The notes beneath the pieces were generated by a model. It searched no databases and was not told the DNA's origin. It saw nothing but the letters and a program-made list of their open reading frames with translations. 24,860 nucleotides of DNA from Plakobranchus ocellatus (taxonomy: Eukaryota; Mollusca; Gastropoda; Plakobranchidae), in contig BLXT01002947.1 in assembly GCA_019648995.1 (NCBI GenBank), forward strand, positions 147,007-171,866, written 5' to 3'. Positions 9,801 through 20,189 of this stretch are shown here, in pieces (within the stretch, counting starts at the first letter, position 1; each line of letters begins with the position of its first letter). Both the position numbers and the translations under genes were made by a program.

Positions 9801-10455
9801 TAAAAAAAAAAAACCCAACAAATTTTACAGGTAAATGGAATCTTAGAGACATCTTAAACAATCTAGAAAATCTAACTGTGCACAATAAGAGTGGTCTGGC
9901 CACTGAACTTTGGAATTTGTTTTCTTTTTCTTCAGTGATTTATCAGTAGTCACAGCTTGACAGTGACACCCTGAAACAGGGGGGTCTTCATGAACACCCT
10001 CATGGTTTATATTAGACATTTTCACTTATAGACAGAAAATCAAATTGCATGCATTTTGCTACAGATCGACAACATGTCTGGTAATAGTTCAACCCTCTAA
10101 AAATGTGTCCCATAAAGGTGGGTCATATCCCACTACAATCAATTAATGCTCTATATTTTAACATTGGACATTTTTATCATGCCTGACACTAAAAATAGCT
10201 CTTTCTTTATTGTTCTTTTCTTTACACAAAATAATACAATCACTCCATCATTATCTGGGAATCTTCAGTTTAGGAATTCCTTTACACACAAAATCTGGAT
10301 CATTTAGATTTTGAAGAAAGTATTCCTTCCCTAGATTCGCAATGAAAAACCACAGGATTGTATATAGCTGAAGTCCAATGGAGGTCACCTTAGATTTCTA
10401 TCCAAACCTAACGTAACCCATTTTACATTTGCCACATGTATGAAAAAGCTCCTAC
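6858..10455. other. Long intergenic stretch, no gene recognised
   Basis: No exon with recognisable protein similarity was found on either strand. The + strand reads T-rich up to about 9.06 kb and more A-rich after it (see findings). AATAAA on + occurs at 8531; TTTATT (AATAAA on the minus strand) at 9091-9096. A short TA run lies near 9643-9657. It could hold distal 3' untranslated sequence of either flanking gene. Confidence 0.45.
8534..8564. other. Perfect 12-bp inverted repeat with 7-base loop
   Basis: AAACCTACAATT (8534-8545) and AATTGTAGGTTT (8553-8564) are perfect reverse complements around ATTGCAA. On the + strand the AATAAA at 8531-8536 overlaps the 5' foot. In RNA it would form a stable hairpin. 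Function is unknown. Confidence 0.7.
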
Positions 10456-10457
10456 TA

Positions 10458-11845
10458 CAGTAGAGCTCACCTACAACGGGACCTGGTTACAACGGGACCT
10501 TGACACAAGCCCGTTATTTTCCCTTATATATCCTTTATATTTTATTTTCGCTAGAACGGCATCTACTACATGATAAGCTTGCCTACAGCGGGACCCAGCT
10601 TCATACAAAGGCCTAAGCCTAGGCCTACAAACAGATTCGTGAAACGGACTATAGCTCCGCATTGATTCTAAATTAACATCGATATTGATACAAAGGAGAT
10701 AAAGCCATGGTCTGTTTCGGTACTTTCATTCAAGATATTAGCCAATGAACACCTTGCGCATCGGGGGGTGAAAGAGAATGATGCAACGCCGGCAACTTGG
10801 ATTGATAAAAAAAGGCATGGGACTGAGTGGTGAATGGTCCGTCAGCCGTAGGCTAGCAAGAGGCGTGTGTGACTGTGACTGTCAGAGTGTGTGATTGGCA
10901 GTGTAAGAGACTGAGGGTGGGGCTGATGAGGAAAAGACTGGGCGTATTCAACTTTTCTAGCCCTCGGGGTGCGTCTATTTTGTTCAATGCCTAGAGATTT
11001 CAATTAGGCTTACATTTACACCGTTGTGGTTGTCACTCACTGATTCAATGAACAAAGAAAGCATCGATCTAGGTCCAGTGTTTTGCGAAATTGCCTCTTA
11101 TCTCTCAGTCTCGCTCTGATGCTCGCTGGTCGCATTAACGAATAGATCTCTAGATCTAAATTTCTAAGCCTACATTTGATTGCGGTCTTAGCCTGTGTTT
11201 ATCCAGCATGGAATCAAGAATAAGGAAATTTTCTTTGGAAAGGCCAAAATCATTGAGGAGGTGGACAAGAAAGTAAAGTCAAAAGCCCAGATCTGTCGAG
11301 ATTATGAGATTTCGTCAGGTCAGGAACTCTTTATATATTCTTGAAAGACAAGGATGCTATCATGTCAGCCCTCACCAAAGGCAACTTTCAACCTGATCAG
11401 AAGCGACTGAAAACAACAGGCCTCCGGAATTAGATCGCTGTTTGCATACTTGGTTTAACCAAGCATTGTAAAACACCATATTCTGGACCCATTTAAATCC
11501 ATAAAGTAGCCTACTATTCCTACTAAAAACAAATTAAAATAAAAAAAAAGAAAATGTAAAAAGGGAAGAAAAACACCACACAAAAGACATATGCACAAGA
11601 AACAAAACACCCATAAACCAATCAACACAGAAAGACAAATCAATTCACACACACACAATGCAATGAAAAATATAATACGATGTACGCAAGAGTCACGTTT
11701 AATAGTAGCCGCTTATTAAAGGGGGGTAATTTTAGTAAGGTGCCGTTTTCAAGGATTATTTTCCTTTTATTTTTACAACGGGCCTTGCTTATAACGGGAC
11801 TGTGCACCACGCCCTTATGGGTTCCGTTGTAGCCAAGTTCCACTG
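10458..11845 (+). mobile_element. Tigger/pogo-type DNA transposon, 1.39 kb, internally deleted
   Basis: The left end is TA then CAGTAGAGCTC..CTACAACGG. The right end, read inward on the minus strand, is CAGTGGAACTT..CTACAACGG, with TA outside (11846-11847). About 20 of the first 26 bases match. Further AACGGGAC copies follow inside both ends (10490, 11775-11800). CAGT termini with TA duplication are typical of the pogo branch of Tc1/mariner. The interior keeps only the N-terminal DNA-binding part of a transposase, so it cannot move by itself. Confidence 0.8.
11208..11433 (+). pseudogene. Tigger/CENP-B-like transposase N-terminal fragment
   Basis: From the ATG at 11208, pieces in successive frames read MESRIRKFSLE, then KAKIIEEVDKKVKSKAQICR and DYEIS, then LKDKDAIMSALTKGNF and QKRLKTTGLRN before TAG. 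This is the order of the CENP-B/Tigger N-terminal helix-turn-helix: KIIEEVDKG-KSK-ICR, ILKNKD, then a second helical block. At least two frameshifts are needed. The DDE catalytic domain is absent. It sits inside the element defined by the inverted ends, which supports both calls. Confidence 0.75.
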
Positions 11846-11847
11846 TA

Positions 11848-12040
11848 GTAAAATGAAATGTCTAGGAAAAAAAATACATTCAGTTATTTGATGATCCAAT
11901 TTTCAATTGACTTTGACAGGAATATCCAGGTTTTTTTTTTTCTTTCATTTTTCAAATTGTAATTTGCATACATTCAATGCTCAGTTTCCAATGACTGAGT
12001 GTGAGAATGAATTCAAATAATAACAAATTTCCTAACTGTT
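11848..12040. other. Short intergenic spacer
   Basis: AT-rich sequence with a T-run at about 11931-11940. The end of the repeat unit (TTTCCTAACTGTT, from 12028) leads into the next minisatellite. Confidence 0.5.
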
Positions 12041-12245
12041 GACAAAGCACCCCACCATCATCTAGACACATTTCCTAACTGTTNNNNNNNNNNNNNNNNN
12101 NNNNNNNNNNNNNNNNNNNNNNNNNNNNNNNNNNNNNNNNNNNNNNNNNNNNNNNNNNNNGACAAAGCACCCCACCATCATCTAGACACATTTCCTAACT
12201 GTTGACAAAGCACCCCATCATCACTTAGACACATTTCCTAACTGT
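12041..12245. repeat. 43-bp minisatellite interrupted by a 77-N gap
   Basis: The unit starts GACAAAGCACCCCACCATCA and ends CATTTCCTAACTGTT. One full copy is 12041-12083, a second identical copy 12161-12203, and a slightly divergent third 12204-12245. The N run (12084-12160) lies inside the array, so the true copy number is unknown. Confidence 0.9.
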
Positions 12246-15200
12246 CAATAATGCACCCACAAATCAGTCCAAAATGTGAACTAATATTTTTAATGAAGGG
12301 AAGGGGGGGAAAAAAAGATGTCCCTCTCTAGCTAGAAAAAAGTTTGGCACATAAACCAAGAAACAGACATGAGCTTTAGAATGGTTCTCATATACGTATG
12401 TATGTACATGTAAGCAAAAGTGGCTCATAAAGTATTCTTTTAACCCATTAAAAAAAATAATCGAAATAAATCTTTACGACATAGCCATGTTGAGTTATTG
12501 GATTCTATGGGGAGAAAGAGAGACTAAGTCTAGAGATTTATCATTGCTAAATAAAGTTAGCTTTATGAGTGATCAGAAAAGCCTTTTATTGCTGTGAACT
12601 GACCCAGCACTGTCATTACATTTGGGCAAGAAATTAATCAAGAATATTTCCTGTTAAAACTCTGTGCACAAAGTTACAAACAACACAATTATGGAAAAGT
12701 CTGACATGCTGTTAACAACAGACCTACTCTTCCCCCCCCCCACCCCCCGCATGTGGTGTCAGTAGGTCTAATCAACTCTAGCTGGAATGGCGAGTAGCTA
12801 CGGATGTGTATTGGTTAATCTACAGAATTCCCTGCACTACATATGTGTATGTACATATACATCAATATGGCAACAGGGCAGTAGTTTCAAAGTTAACTAG
12901 AACATCTCAATTAGGACAATGCATGGTTATAAACTACTACATATCAATATCAGTGGGGAATCATAGCTAGCAGGGAATGTCATCTATTGAAGTCAGGAAG
13001 GGTTTCACAAAGCATTTCATGTAGTTGTATATAATATATATATATATATATAGTTATATCTTAAACAGGCACTGCAGGCTCTTCTGGCATATCTAGTTAC
13101 TAAGGTCTGTACTTCTTTACACAGTTACTCCACAACTTCAAACATGACTCTCAATAAAGAATTAAAAAAAACATAGTAGAAATGTTTCATGTCAATGATG
13201 TGCAGCATACTTAGGACACACCTAGATTTAGATCATCTGACTTCAACTCAAAGACAATACACGTGTGTCACACCATGTCTATCTACTAAGCAAAGTGTGC
13301 ATGTCATGTTCAATTTGAACCTAGGCAGTCACAGCCCTGTCACGCCTGTGTTACAAGTCACACACCAACAAGCAATTCATCGGGGAATAAATTAGACAGT
13401 TTTTAGGGAAGCTTCCTGTTGGATGACTGAATGCAGGCAGAACAATATACATGCATGCATCATCTCTCTATAGAGTACAAATAATTATTTTCATACATCA
13501 TTCTCAAAGAGGTAATTATAAGACAAAAAAATATTTTCAATGGCATGGTTTTTCTTCTTTATCACTGAAAACATACCCAATAAAGTTAAAAATTGATCAT
13601 TTGTAAAATTATATCCATACAAAAGTTTCAGTGCAATTTTGAGGAAATAAAATACAAGTAATATATGGTGGGAAGTTTATATTAATCCCCAACACTGAAC
13701 CCTCTTTTTTATTGACATTTCATTTTATAAGACATGAAGTGCAAAGAGGATCCATTGAAATTATAGAATTACCTTTGAGAACCATATCTCACCACATACA
13801 TGCACAGATGATGCAGCTGATAGCATGGTCAATTTTCATTTTTGCTTCCACACAGTGCTGAATAATTTATTAATTGCACTCCTGTGCCAATGACATTTGC
13901 CCCCACCAGGCCATTAAGTAAGGCTTTTTTTGTAAGATTCCATCCTAGCGCAAAGTACCATTATCCCCATAGCTGCCAACCTAGTATGATAAAACTCCAG
14001 CTAGTAATGAACATTATGAAGACATATCATTTTAGAGCCAAAACAAGAACCATGCCAACCCCACAGATAGCGATGTCCATAATCATAATATCTGCGACAG
14101 TGTGTCCCTCATTGCGTTTGGTTGCTTTAGGCTTTAGTTGACAGTTCTACAGTTAAGGTTGATGAAATTATGACAAGGCTGAAATCATTGGACCCTAAAG
14201 TACTCTCAGTTCATCCACCCCTTCAAACTGACTAGTTTTAGTGAGTTTTGGACTTGAAGCTGTTAGGCTCAGGATATGGACTTGCTGCTTACCCACTAGA
14301 CTTATAAGAAAACGTTGAAGGATTACTGTTGGCATTGGACCTGAACCTGTTAGGTTCAACGCCACTGCCTGAGGTCTAAATGTCACTACCAGCATTAAAA
14401 ACAATTCAAATGAGGCCCTATCTTGATCCTAGTTTCAGCAATTTTGATTGACTGGGAACTTTGGCTTTTTAGTTTTTTTTTTCCCAAACAATCAATTTCT
14501 AAATTTCTAAATGTTTTGCGCGATGTCCATACAATAGTGAAACTGGGCATCAAAAAGTAAAGATCCCATATGTTAACATAAATAAAGAACAATTTCAAAA
14601 ACAATCTCAATGATGCTGAAAATGAGGGTATGGAACAAACAACTATCATCTCGACACTGCTTCTAATGGAGACCTGCAACCAGTGATTGATATTATATAC
14701 ACAGTTTCACAGATCTAAATGTGTGAAGAAAATTGATGCTCACTATTTCACACCAGTCTCCACAACCCATACAAACTAGAAAGCTCTACTCTATAATCGT
14801 CTGACATTGGAAGGCCTGGGGGAGAGGGTTGGCAGCTATGGCACTCTGCTATATGGTACAGGCAGGGAGGGAAGTGTGCCCTGTAGCCTCACTATACCAG
14901 TACCGGTATGTACCTAGTACAGACTCGCTGTACATATATCACCATTAGGCAGCTCAGTCTTATAATTTTCAAACAGTTACTGAAAAATCACAAAATACCA
15001 AATTAAAGTTGTCAAACAGTCACCATTACCTATAGATACAGAGTAGCATTTTTTGTGGATAACTTTACTCTGTCACACAAGATTTGTGGAAGATCAGCTA
15101 TTTTTGTCACCTTATGGTCATATTTTGGTCGGTCTCAAGCAAAGCATGAGAAGCCAAGACAAGCAGCCTTCGCAATTCATCAAGATTAAAACTAGAATTG

Positions 15201-15909
15201 TAACAAGATATGGCAACCTTCAGCTTAACAACAAAGGTCATGGCAATAATCAATTTTCCATTTTGTGCTGCAAAACTGAAGAAAAAGGTATTGTTGGTTA
15301 CAAAAAACTTAAGTATTAACACTTTTTATAAAACTTAAGCTGAAGTGCTTTCTAAAACCATACATGGATGAGGTGATAGTAAAAAGAAAAAGCATTTTAT
15401 GAAAAAAAGTAAATTTGAATTTTGACAGCATTTGCAATAGAAATTAGAGCAATAATATAAATCTTGGCGCCAGTCAAAAAGATTTTATATATATAAAAAA
15501 AAAATAAGGTGCAAGAGAAAATGTTTAACCTTGGAAAATAGAGTAATGCCATTTCATGCATTGAAATTGATATAAAAAGAAAAAAATCAACAACTGAATA
15601 CCACTAAAGTATACGCGTTCCTGTCTACACCAAAACATAATTACATGTGTAGTCATTGCCAGGAATAGCTCGCATCTTTGGTGAACAAGAACTAAGACAT
15701 GAACACCAAGAGAAAAAAAGAATATGTGTGCAGTCTGAATAAATGTGATTTGTTATCCTGCATGTGCACACACATGAATGAGAAAAAAAATGTAATTTTA
15801 AAAGGAACAGGAGAAAAGTCATCAGCTAAAAAAAATCCATAATGATCAATTCATTAAGGCACAATTATTAAGATAAGAAAAGAAGGAAAAAGTTGGATAA
15901 GTTGCAAGT
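12246..15909. other. Long non-coding stretch, no gene recognised
   Basis: Nothing protein-like was recognised. There is a C-rich run at about 12731-12748, a TA run at 13028-13052, and the small inverted repeat GAACCT/AGGTTC near 14341-14356. It may belong to a very long atlastin 3' untranslated region, but this is untested. Confidence 0.45.
13028..13052. repeat. TA dinucleotide microsatellite
   Basis: Alternating T and A with one early break (taatata). Confidence 0.85.
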
Positions 15910-16100
15910 AATCAGGTAGCAGTCCTACGAACTGACAACCAATCAGGTGGCAGTCCCACAAACTGACAGCCAATCAGGTAGCGATCCTAAAAACTAACAA
16001 CTAATTTGGTAGCATTTCTACAAACTAACAATCGGGAAGCAGTTCCACAAACTACCAACCAATGAAGCAGCAGTCCTACAGGCTAAAAACCAATCAATTC
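15910..16100. repeat. 31-bp minisatellite, six to seven copies
   Basis: AATCAGGTAGCAGTCCTAC..ACTGACAACC recurs with starts at about 15910, 15941, 15972, 16003, 16030, 16061 and 16092. The spacing is 31 bases except for one 27-base copy. Copies differ by several substitutions, so the array is old. Confidence 0.85.
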
Positions 16101-16828
16101 TGTTTTGCAAACTGAATCTAGGTGTGAATGAACATAACTTAGAGACTTGATATGAAGACCCTGAACTAGAAATGAGGTAAAAACTCGCTATGTCTGCATG
16201 TGTTCTGCATTGTAGACACATGCTATAAATTTTTGGGGGAGAGACAGGACTTCATTTAGAATTTTGATTTTTACTATTTTAGCAGAGTAGATCTGCAACT
16301 GGACTCATTGAGAGAGATTGAAATTCAATTTCTGTAGCTGCTTTCTCTACTAAAGGACTTGCCTTGCCATGTAGACAGAGAGAAACAAATGATGCATGAA
16401 ATACATTCACAATGAATGATAAGGATAAGAGCACCATCTCCAGTCAGACTTTTGAACAAGCACTTCCTTCAACTCCAGCAAGGCTTTGCTGTCTCCAGTA
16501 GTCAACTACACTAGAGAAAGGCTAGGTTAGCAAGAGACATTGAGAAACCAACAAAGTAATTCAAAAGGCGAAGTTGCTGATTTATAAAATATATGATGTG
16601 TGACATCCAGATGATACAAATTTTGCCAATGTCTCATCTGACACTGTTTGATCTACTGCTGTCTTCAGCCTCCCATAAATCAGCTTGGAATTCATAAAAA
16701 CTGCTCACAGAAACGTTTGGGCTTTGCTTAAACTTTTTTTTTTGCAAAGCAATTCAAAACTACTCAATACAACATCCAACTCATTAGAAATAGTCTCAAG
16801 CTAAACAAGCCCTTTGGCTTTACTCAGT
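16101..16828. other. Non-coding stretch, nothing recognised
   Basis: AT-rich sequence without a convincing ORF, repeat or RNA gene. Confidence 0.45.
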
Positions 16829-16945
16829 GGAGATGAAGGTGCCAATTGACATTTACATATTAGTACATAATCGTAGGAGATAAAGGTGTCAATTGACATT
16901 TACATACCAGTACATAATCACAGGAGATGATTAAGGTGCCCGTTG
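16829..16945. repeat. 47-bp tandem duplication plus partial third copy
   Basis: Copies at 16829-16875 and 16876-16922 share GGAGAT-AAGGTG-CAATTGACATTTACATA-AGTACATAATC. A partial third copy, GGAGATGATTAAGGTGCCCGTTGA, starts at 16923. Confidence 0.85.
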
Positions 16946-17033
16946 ATGATTTGATGAGATATTAAGTCACAAAGCTCCTAGCAGTGAAATGAGAGCGTAG
17001 GAATCATTCAATGTGCAGAATATCACAGCCACT

Positions 17034-17139
17034 GGAGATGTTAAGCCACAGAAACTCTTGTGAGGCAAATATAATGATTGGGAAATGGAGATGTTAAGCC
17101 ATAAAAACTCTTGTGAGGCAAACATAATAATTGGGAAAT
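17034..17139. repeat. 53-bp tandem duplication
   Basis: Copies 17034-17086 and 17087-17139 both begin GGAGATGTTAAGCCA and end ATTGGGAAAT, differing at a few positions. The duplication lies inside the open minus-strand frame 16967-17377 and lengthens it. Confidence 0.9.
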
Positions 17140-17990
17140 CTAGACAGGCAAGTATCTCTTCACCCCAAAAGCTACCACAATATTTTGGGCACCACGTTAC
17201 GTTTTCACTGCCTACAAGTATGAGCGTGCAGTTGATGAAACTGCTGGGGCTTTTTACAGAGATATGGCGACGGCAAGAGCCAAACCACTGGAGAAACTTC
17301 ACCAACAGGCTAAGCCGAGAGGCAGCCATGGCCACCTCACTAGCTGGAACACTCCGAATCAGAAGCTGCTGAGTCAAATGTGTCAGTTTTAAAATTTGAA
17401 AAATCCACAGCTTTCAACCTCAATAAAGAAAAGACTCAATCTCGTAATGATACAGACGAGTTGGGATATTAAAAGTTACAATTTATTGTTGATGAAGAAC
17501 TTTTTCAATGTCTGATCGCACATGATTTCCGTAGCCCAATTTGAACATTGTATGAGATTTTCTTCTTTTTCCTCCCCTCGAACATTTTTCTTAAGTTTTT
17601 TCAACACATCAATATGCCAGATAAGTTACCTGGTATATGATCTCTTCACGTAAAACAGTCAGAGAGGTTAAAATCAAGGAAGGCAAAGAACATTGAATAC
17701 TGGCACACTGTGAGGCTGTTTTCCCTCGCTCTATGGAGTATTCAAAAACATGTCCTTGGCTCATTTCATTGATTCTAGTTTGCTTTGTTTTTAATCAAAG
17801 CCAATACCTAAGAGCATTCCCTCTTTTGATAGTTTGTACAATTGTGCCTAGCCAAAAAAAAGAATCTGCTCTTGCTACACAATCACAAGCAGACAAATCT
17901 GCATACAGGGAGAAAAAAAACCCACGGTACTGAAGCACACACTTGGATCATTTTGATTGTTCAGTAATAATATGCATCACTCACACAACT
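17140..17990. other. Non-coding stretch, one ambiguous open frame
   Basis: The right end of a 136-codon minus-strand open frame (16967-17377) falls here. It matches nothing I know. TTTATT at 17482-17487 gives AATAAA on the minus strand. Otherwise nothing was seen. Confidence 0.4.
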
Positions 17991-18088
17991 CACATTCTCT
18001 CTATTGCCCCCTCTCTCCTCCCCTCCCCTCCCTCCCCCCCTAATCTTTCCTTCTCACATTTTTTCTTCCTTTTCTCTCTCTCTTTCAC
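17991..18088 (+). repeat. Pyrimidine-rich tract of about 100 bases
   Basis: The + strand is almost all C and T, including CTCCCCTCCCCTCCCTCCCC and a later CTCTCTCTCTTTC, with few purines. Such polypurine/polypyrimidine tracts can form triplex structures; whether this one does is unknown. Confidence 0.75.
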
Positions 18089-18683
18089 AACCACACACTC
18101 GAGAATAGATGCTGGTATCACCTAACTATCATTTCTCCCCGCCTCCTTTGCATTTGACATATGAAGATCAGAGCATTCCCTGTCCGCCAAACAGCCTCCC
18201 CCCACCTTTCCTAGTCTTGCTTTTTTTCCAGAACAAGTTATGGCTCATGACACTAATATTTCAATAGGACCCTTTTTTCAATTAAACAATAAATTAATTA
18301 TCTTTTTTCCATTTCATTTACACAGTCAGCATTTCAGTTTTCACTTGTTGTAGCCCCTTGCTTGGTACACAAGTCATACAATCTGAAGAGCAGTATATGT
18401 ATAGTTGTTCTCAGTCAGATTGTAGAGCCAATCTAATTTCACTGCTTTAGGATTGTAAGAGGGGAGGTTACAGAAAAAGGCAAGGGGAGAGGACAAAAGG
18501 ATGGAACAGCGTACAATGTATAAAAGCCTCTACACTGAGTGGGCCTTCGCTCTTGCTATTCAGTCATACTAAACTTGATCTGAATCAGGTTTTTACATCA
18601 AGAAACTAAAACAAAACAAATATGAACCAAAAATCATTTAGTATCCGTGGCAGGAAAAACTATTTTCATTTTGTAGATCCACA
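18089..18683. other. Non-coding stretch, nothing recognised
   Basis: No ORF, RNA gene or transposon end was recognised between the pyrimidine tract and the next minisatellite. Confidence 0.45.
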
Positions 18684-19085
18684 CAGTCTACCTTTAATCT
18701 ATGCAAAATATAACTCTTTCCATAATACACACAACAATCTGACACGTCAGATCTACCTTTAATCTATGGAAAATATCACTCCTTCCATGCGCTACACATT
18801 AAAGCCTGACACGTCAGATCTACCTTTAATCTATGCTAAATGTCACCCTTTCCATAACACACATTACAATCTGACACGTCAGATCTACCTTTAAACCATG
18901 GAAAATATCACACCTTTCTAATGCTACACAACAGATCTATCTTTGCTATGGAGAATATCACACCTTTCTAATGCTACACAACAGATCTATCTTTGCCTAA
19001 CCTATGGAGAATATCATACCTTTCTAATGCTATACATCAGATCAAACTGCCTAACCTATACAAAATACCACACCTACATAATCCT
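18684..19085. repeat. Minisatellite with 50-67 bp units, about seven copies
   Basis: CAGATCTACCTTTAATCTATG-type starts occur at about 18684, 18748, 18815, 18880, 18932, 18982 and 19038. Early units (64-67 bp) end CTGACACGT; later units (50-56 bp) have lost that part and read CACACCTTTCTAATGCTACA. The array thus has two subfamilies of unit. Confidence 0.85.
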
Positions 19086-19465
19086 AAGAACCCACACACA
19101 TTCTACACTACAGAGAAACCCCATCTGAACCTCCGAAGTTTTCAAGGAAACTGTAATTCCGAAGATTGAACACTCCAAACAAACTTATAACCACACTGTG
19201 GTGTACGTGCTGCCCACTCCTCAATATCTACATCATGATAAACACAAAATCTCAATCCCAGACAGCCACTGGCTTCCTGATGGACCATACAGTTTTCAAT
19301 CACAGAGCACAGGCAGGCCTGTACATGTGTAGAATACAAATACAAATGATCACCTTGACCTTGCATTCTAACCTTGCCTGAAACCATCATGCACTTGCAG
19401 TTCAAGCCCGGCCCTTGCCAAATTCTCACACATCCCATCTTAGTCCTACATTTTAACGCATTCAT

Positions 19466-19471
19466 TTTATT
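19466..19471 (-). terminator. Candidate proximal polyadenylation signal of atlastin
   Basis: TTTATT on + is AATAAA on the minus strand, about 600 bases past the atlastin stop. It is the nearest canonical hexamer I found. Weaker alternatives lie further down, at 17482-17487 and 9091-9096. Confidence 0.35.
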
Positions 19472-20066
19472 CAAAACAGCCATTTTTAGTAGGAAGACTC
19501 AATACATATGCAAATTTGTCTCAGATGTAGCCTATCATCGTGTCCATAATTTGGACCTGCTTTTGATATCCATCTCAGTGTTAACACGGAAAAAAAATAT
19601 CAATAGAAACAACAAATTAATCTGTTTTTCAAATTTTTTACAATCAAAGAAAACAAACACATACAAAATATCAAATAAAGTTTTAAACTCTAACCCATAA
19701 GAATCCAGGGAGCGTAGATTAAGCTCTTGGTGGATATTTAAAAATCCAAGAAACCAGCTAGAGACAAAAAACATACTATTACTGTACTGAACACTAAATT
19801 GTTGCTTAAAAGGAATGAATTGTCTTCCTCCTCAAGCTAGAGTTGCGGATTCACCGAGTAAGTAATTGTCTCCCTACAACAAAAAAACGTTTTTGTCTCT
19901 CTTCTCCTCCTCCTTCCCTTGTCAGTTGCAGGTTGAATCACCACTCTCTGCCACTCAAAGTCATGAACACAATCACCGTCTGCCTCCATATGGATAAATG
20001 TCTCCAACACCTCGCTTTCCGAACATAACAAGCAAGCACACAAGAGGAACAGAACAAGCTCCAGCT
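19472..20066 (-). other. Probable atlastin 3' untranslated region
   Basis: Sequence directly after the TAA at 20067-20069. An open minus-strand frame (19837-20066) crosses it but is only the readthrough of a non-atlastin frame. Confidence 0.5.
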
Positions 20067-20189
20067 TTACTGACGCTTCTTGTTGTCCCCTCTGCCTGTC
20101 GCCTGCCGCCTCGGTCCTGAACTCATTCCCTGGCTGATTGCATGCTGCACTCCTTGCTCGGCCACCTTGGTGTAGGCTTGGCTTAACAT
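20067..20189 (-). CDS. ATL: Atlastin last coding exon: C-terminal tail
   Basis: Forty codons plus TAA, entered in phase 0 after WEN: MLSQAYTKVAEQGVQHAIS, then QGMSSGPRRQATGRGD and NKKRQ. The first half suits the amphipathic helix that follows the membrane hairpin in ATL2 and invertebrate atlastins (V-L-x-x plus helix). The basic end resembles a cytosolic ER-retention-like tail, but that is inference. The longer open frame nearby (19837-20271) is a different frame crossing the C tract. Confidence 0.85.
   Translation of the reverse strand: MLSQAYTKVAEQGVQHAISQGMSSGPRRQATGRGDNKKRQ

Noticed and set aside
13884-14141. 85-codon plus-strand open frame
   Set aside because: No motif, no splice context and no homology recognised.
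15910-16100. Evenly spaced repeats that might suggest a CRISPR array
   Set aside because: The 31-bp units are head to tail without unique spacers, in animal DNA: an ordinary minisatellite.
16967-17377. 136-codon minus-strand open frame that could be an alternative atlastin terminal exon (acceptor-like gactcag at about 17372)
   Set aside because: The translation shows no atlastin-like tail, its length depends on a 53-bp tandem duplication, and a better last exon exists at 20067-20189.
19142-19483. 113-codon minus-strand open frame and 108-codon plus-strand open frame overlapping it
   Set aside because: No family motifs, no splice sites in sensible places, and the two frames overlap each other in AT-rich sequence.
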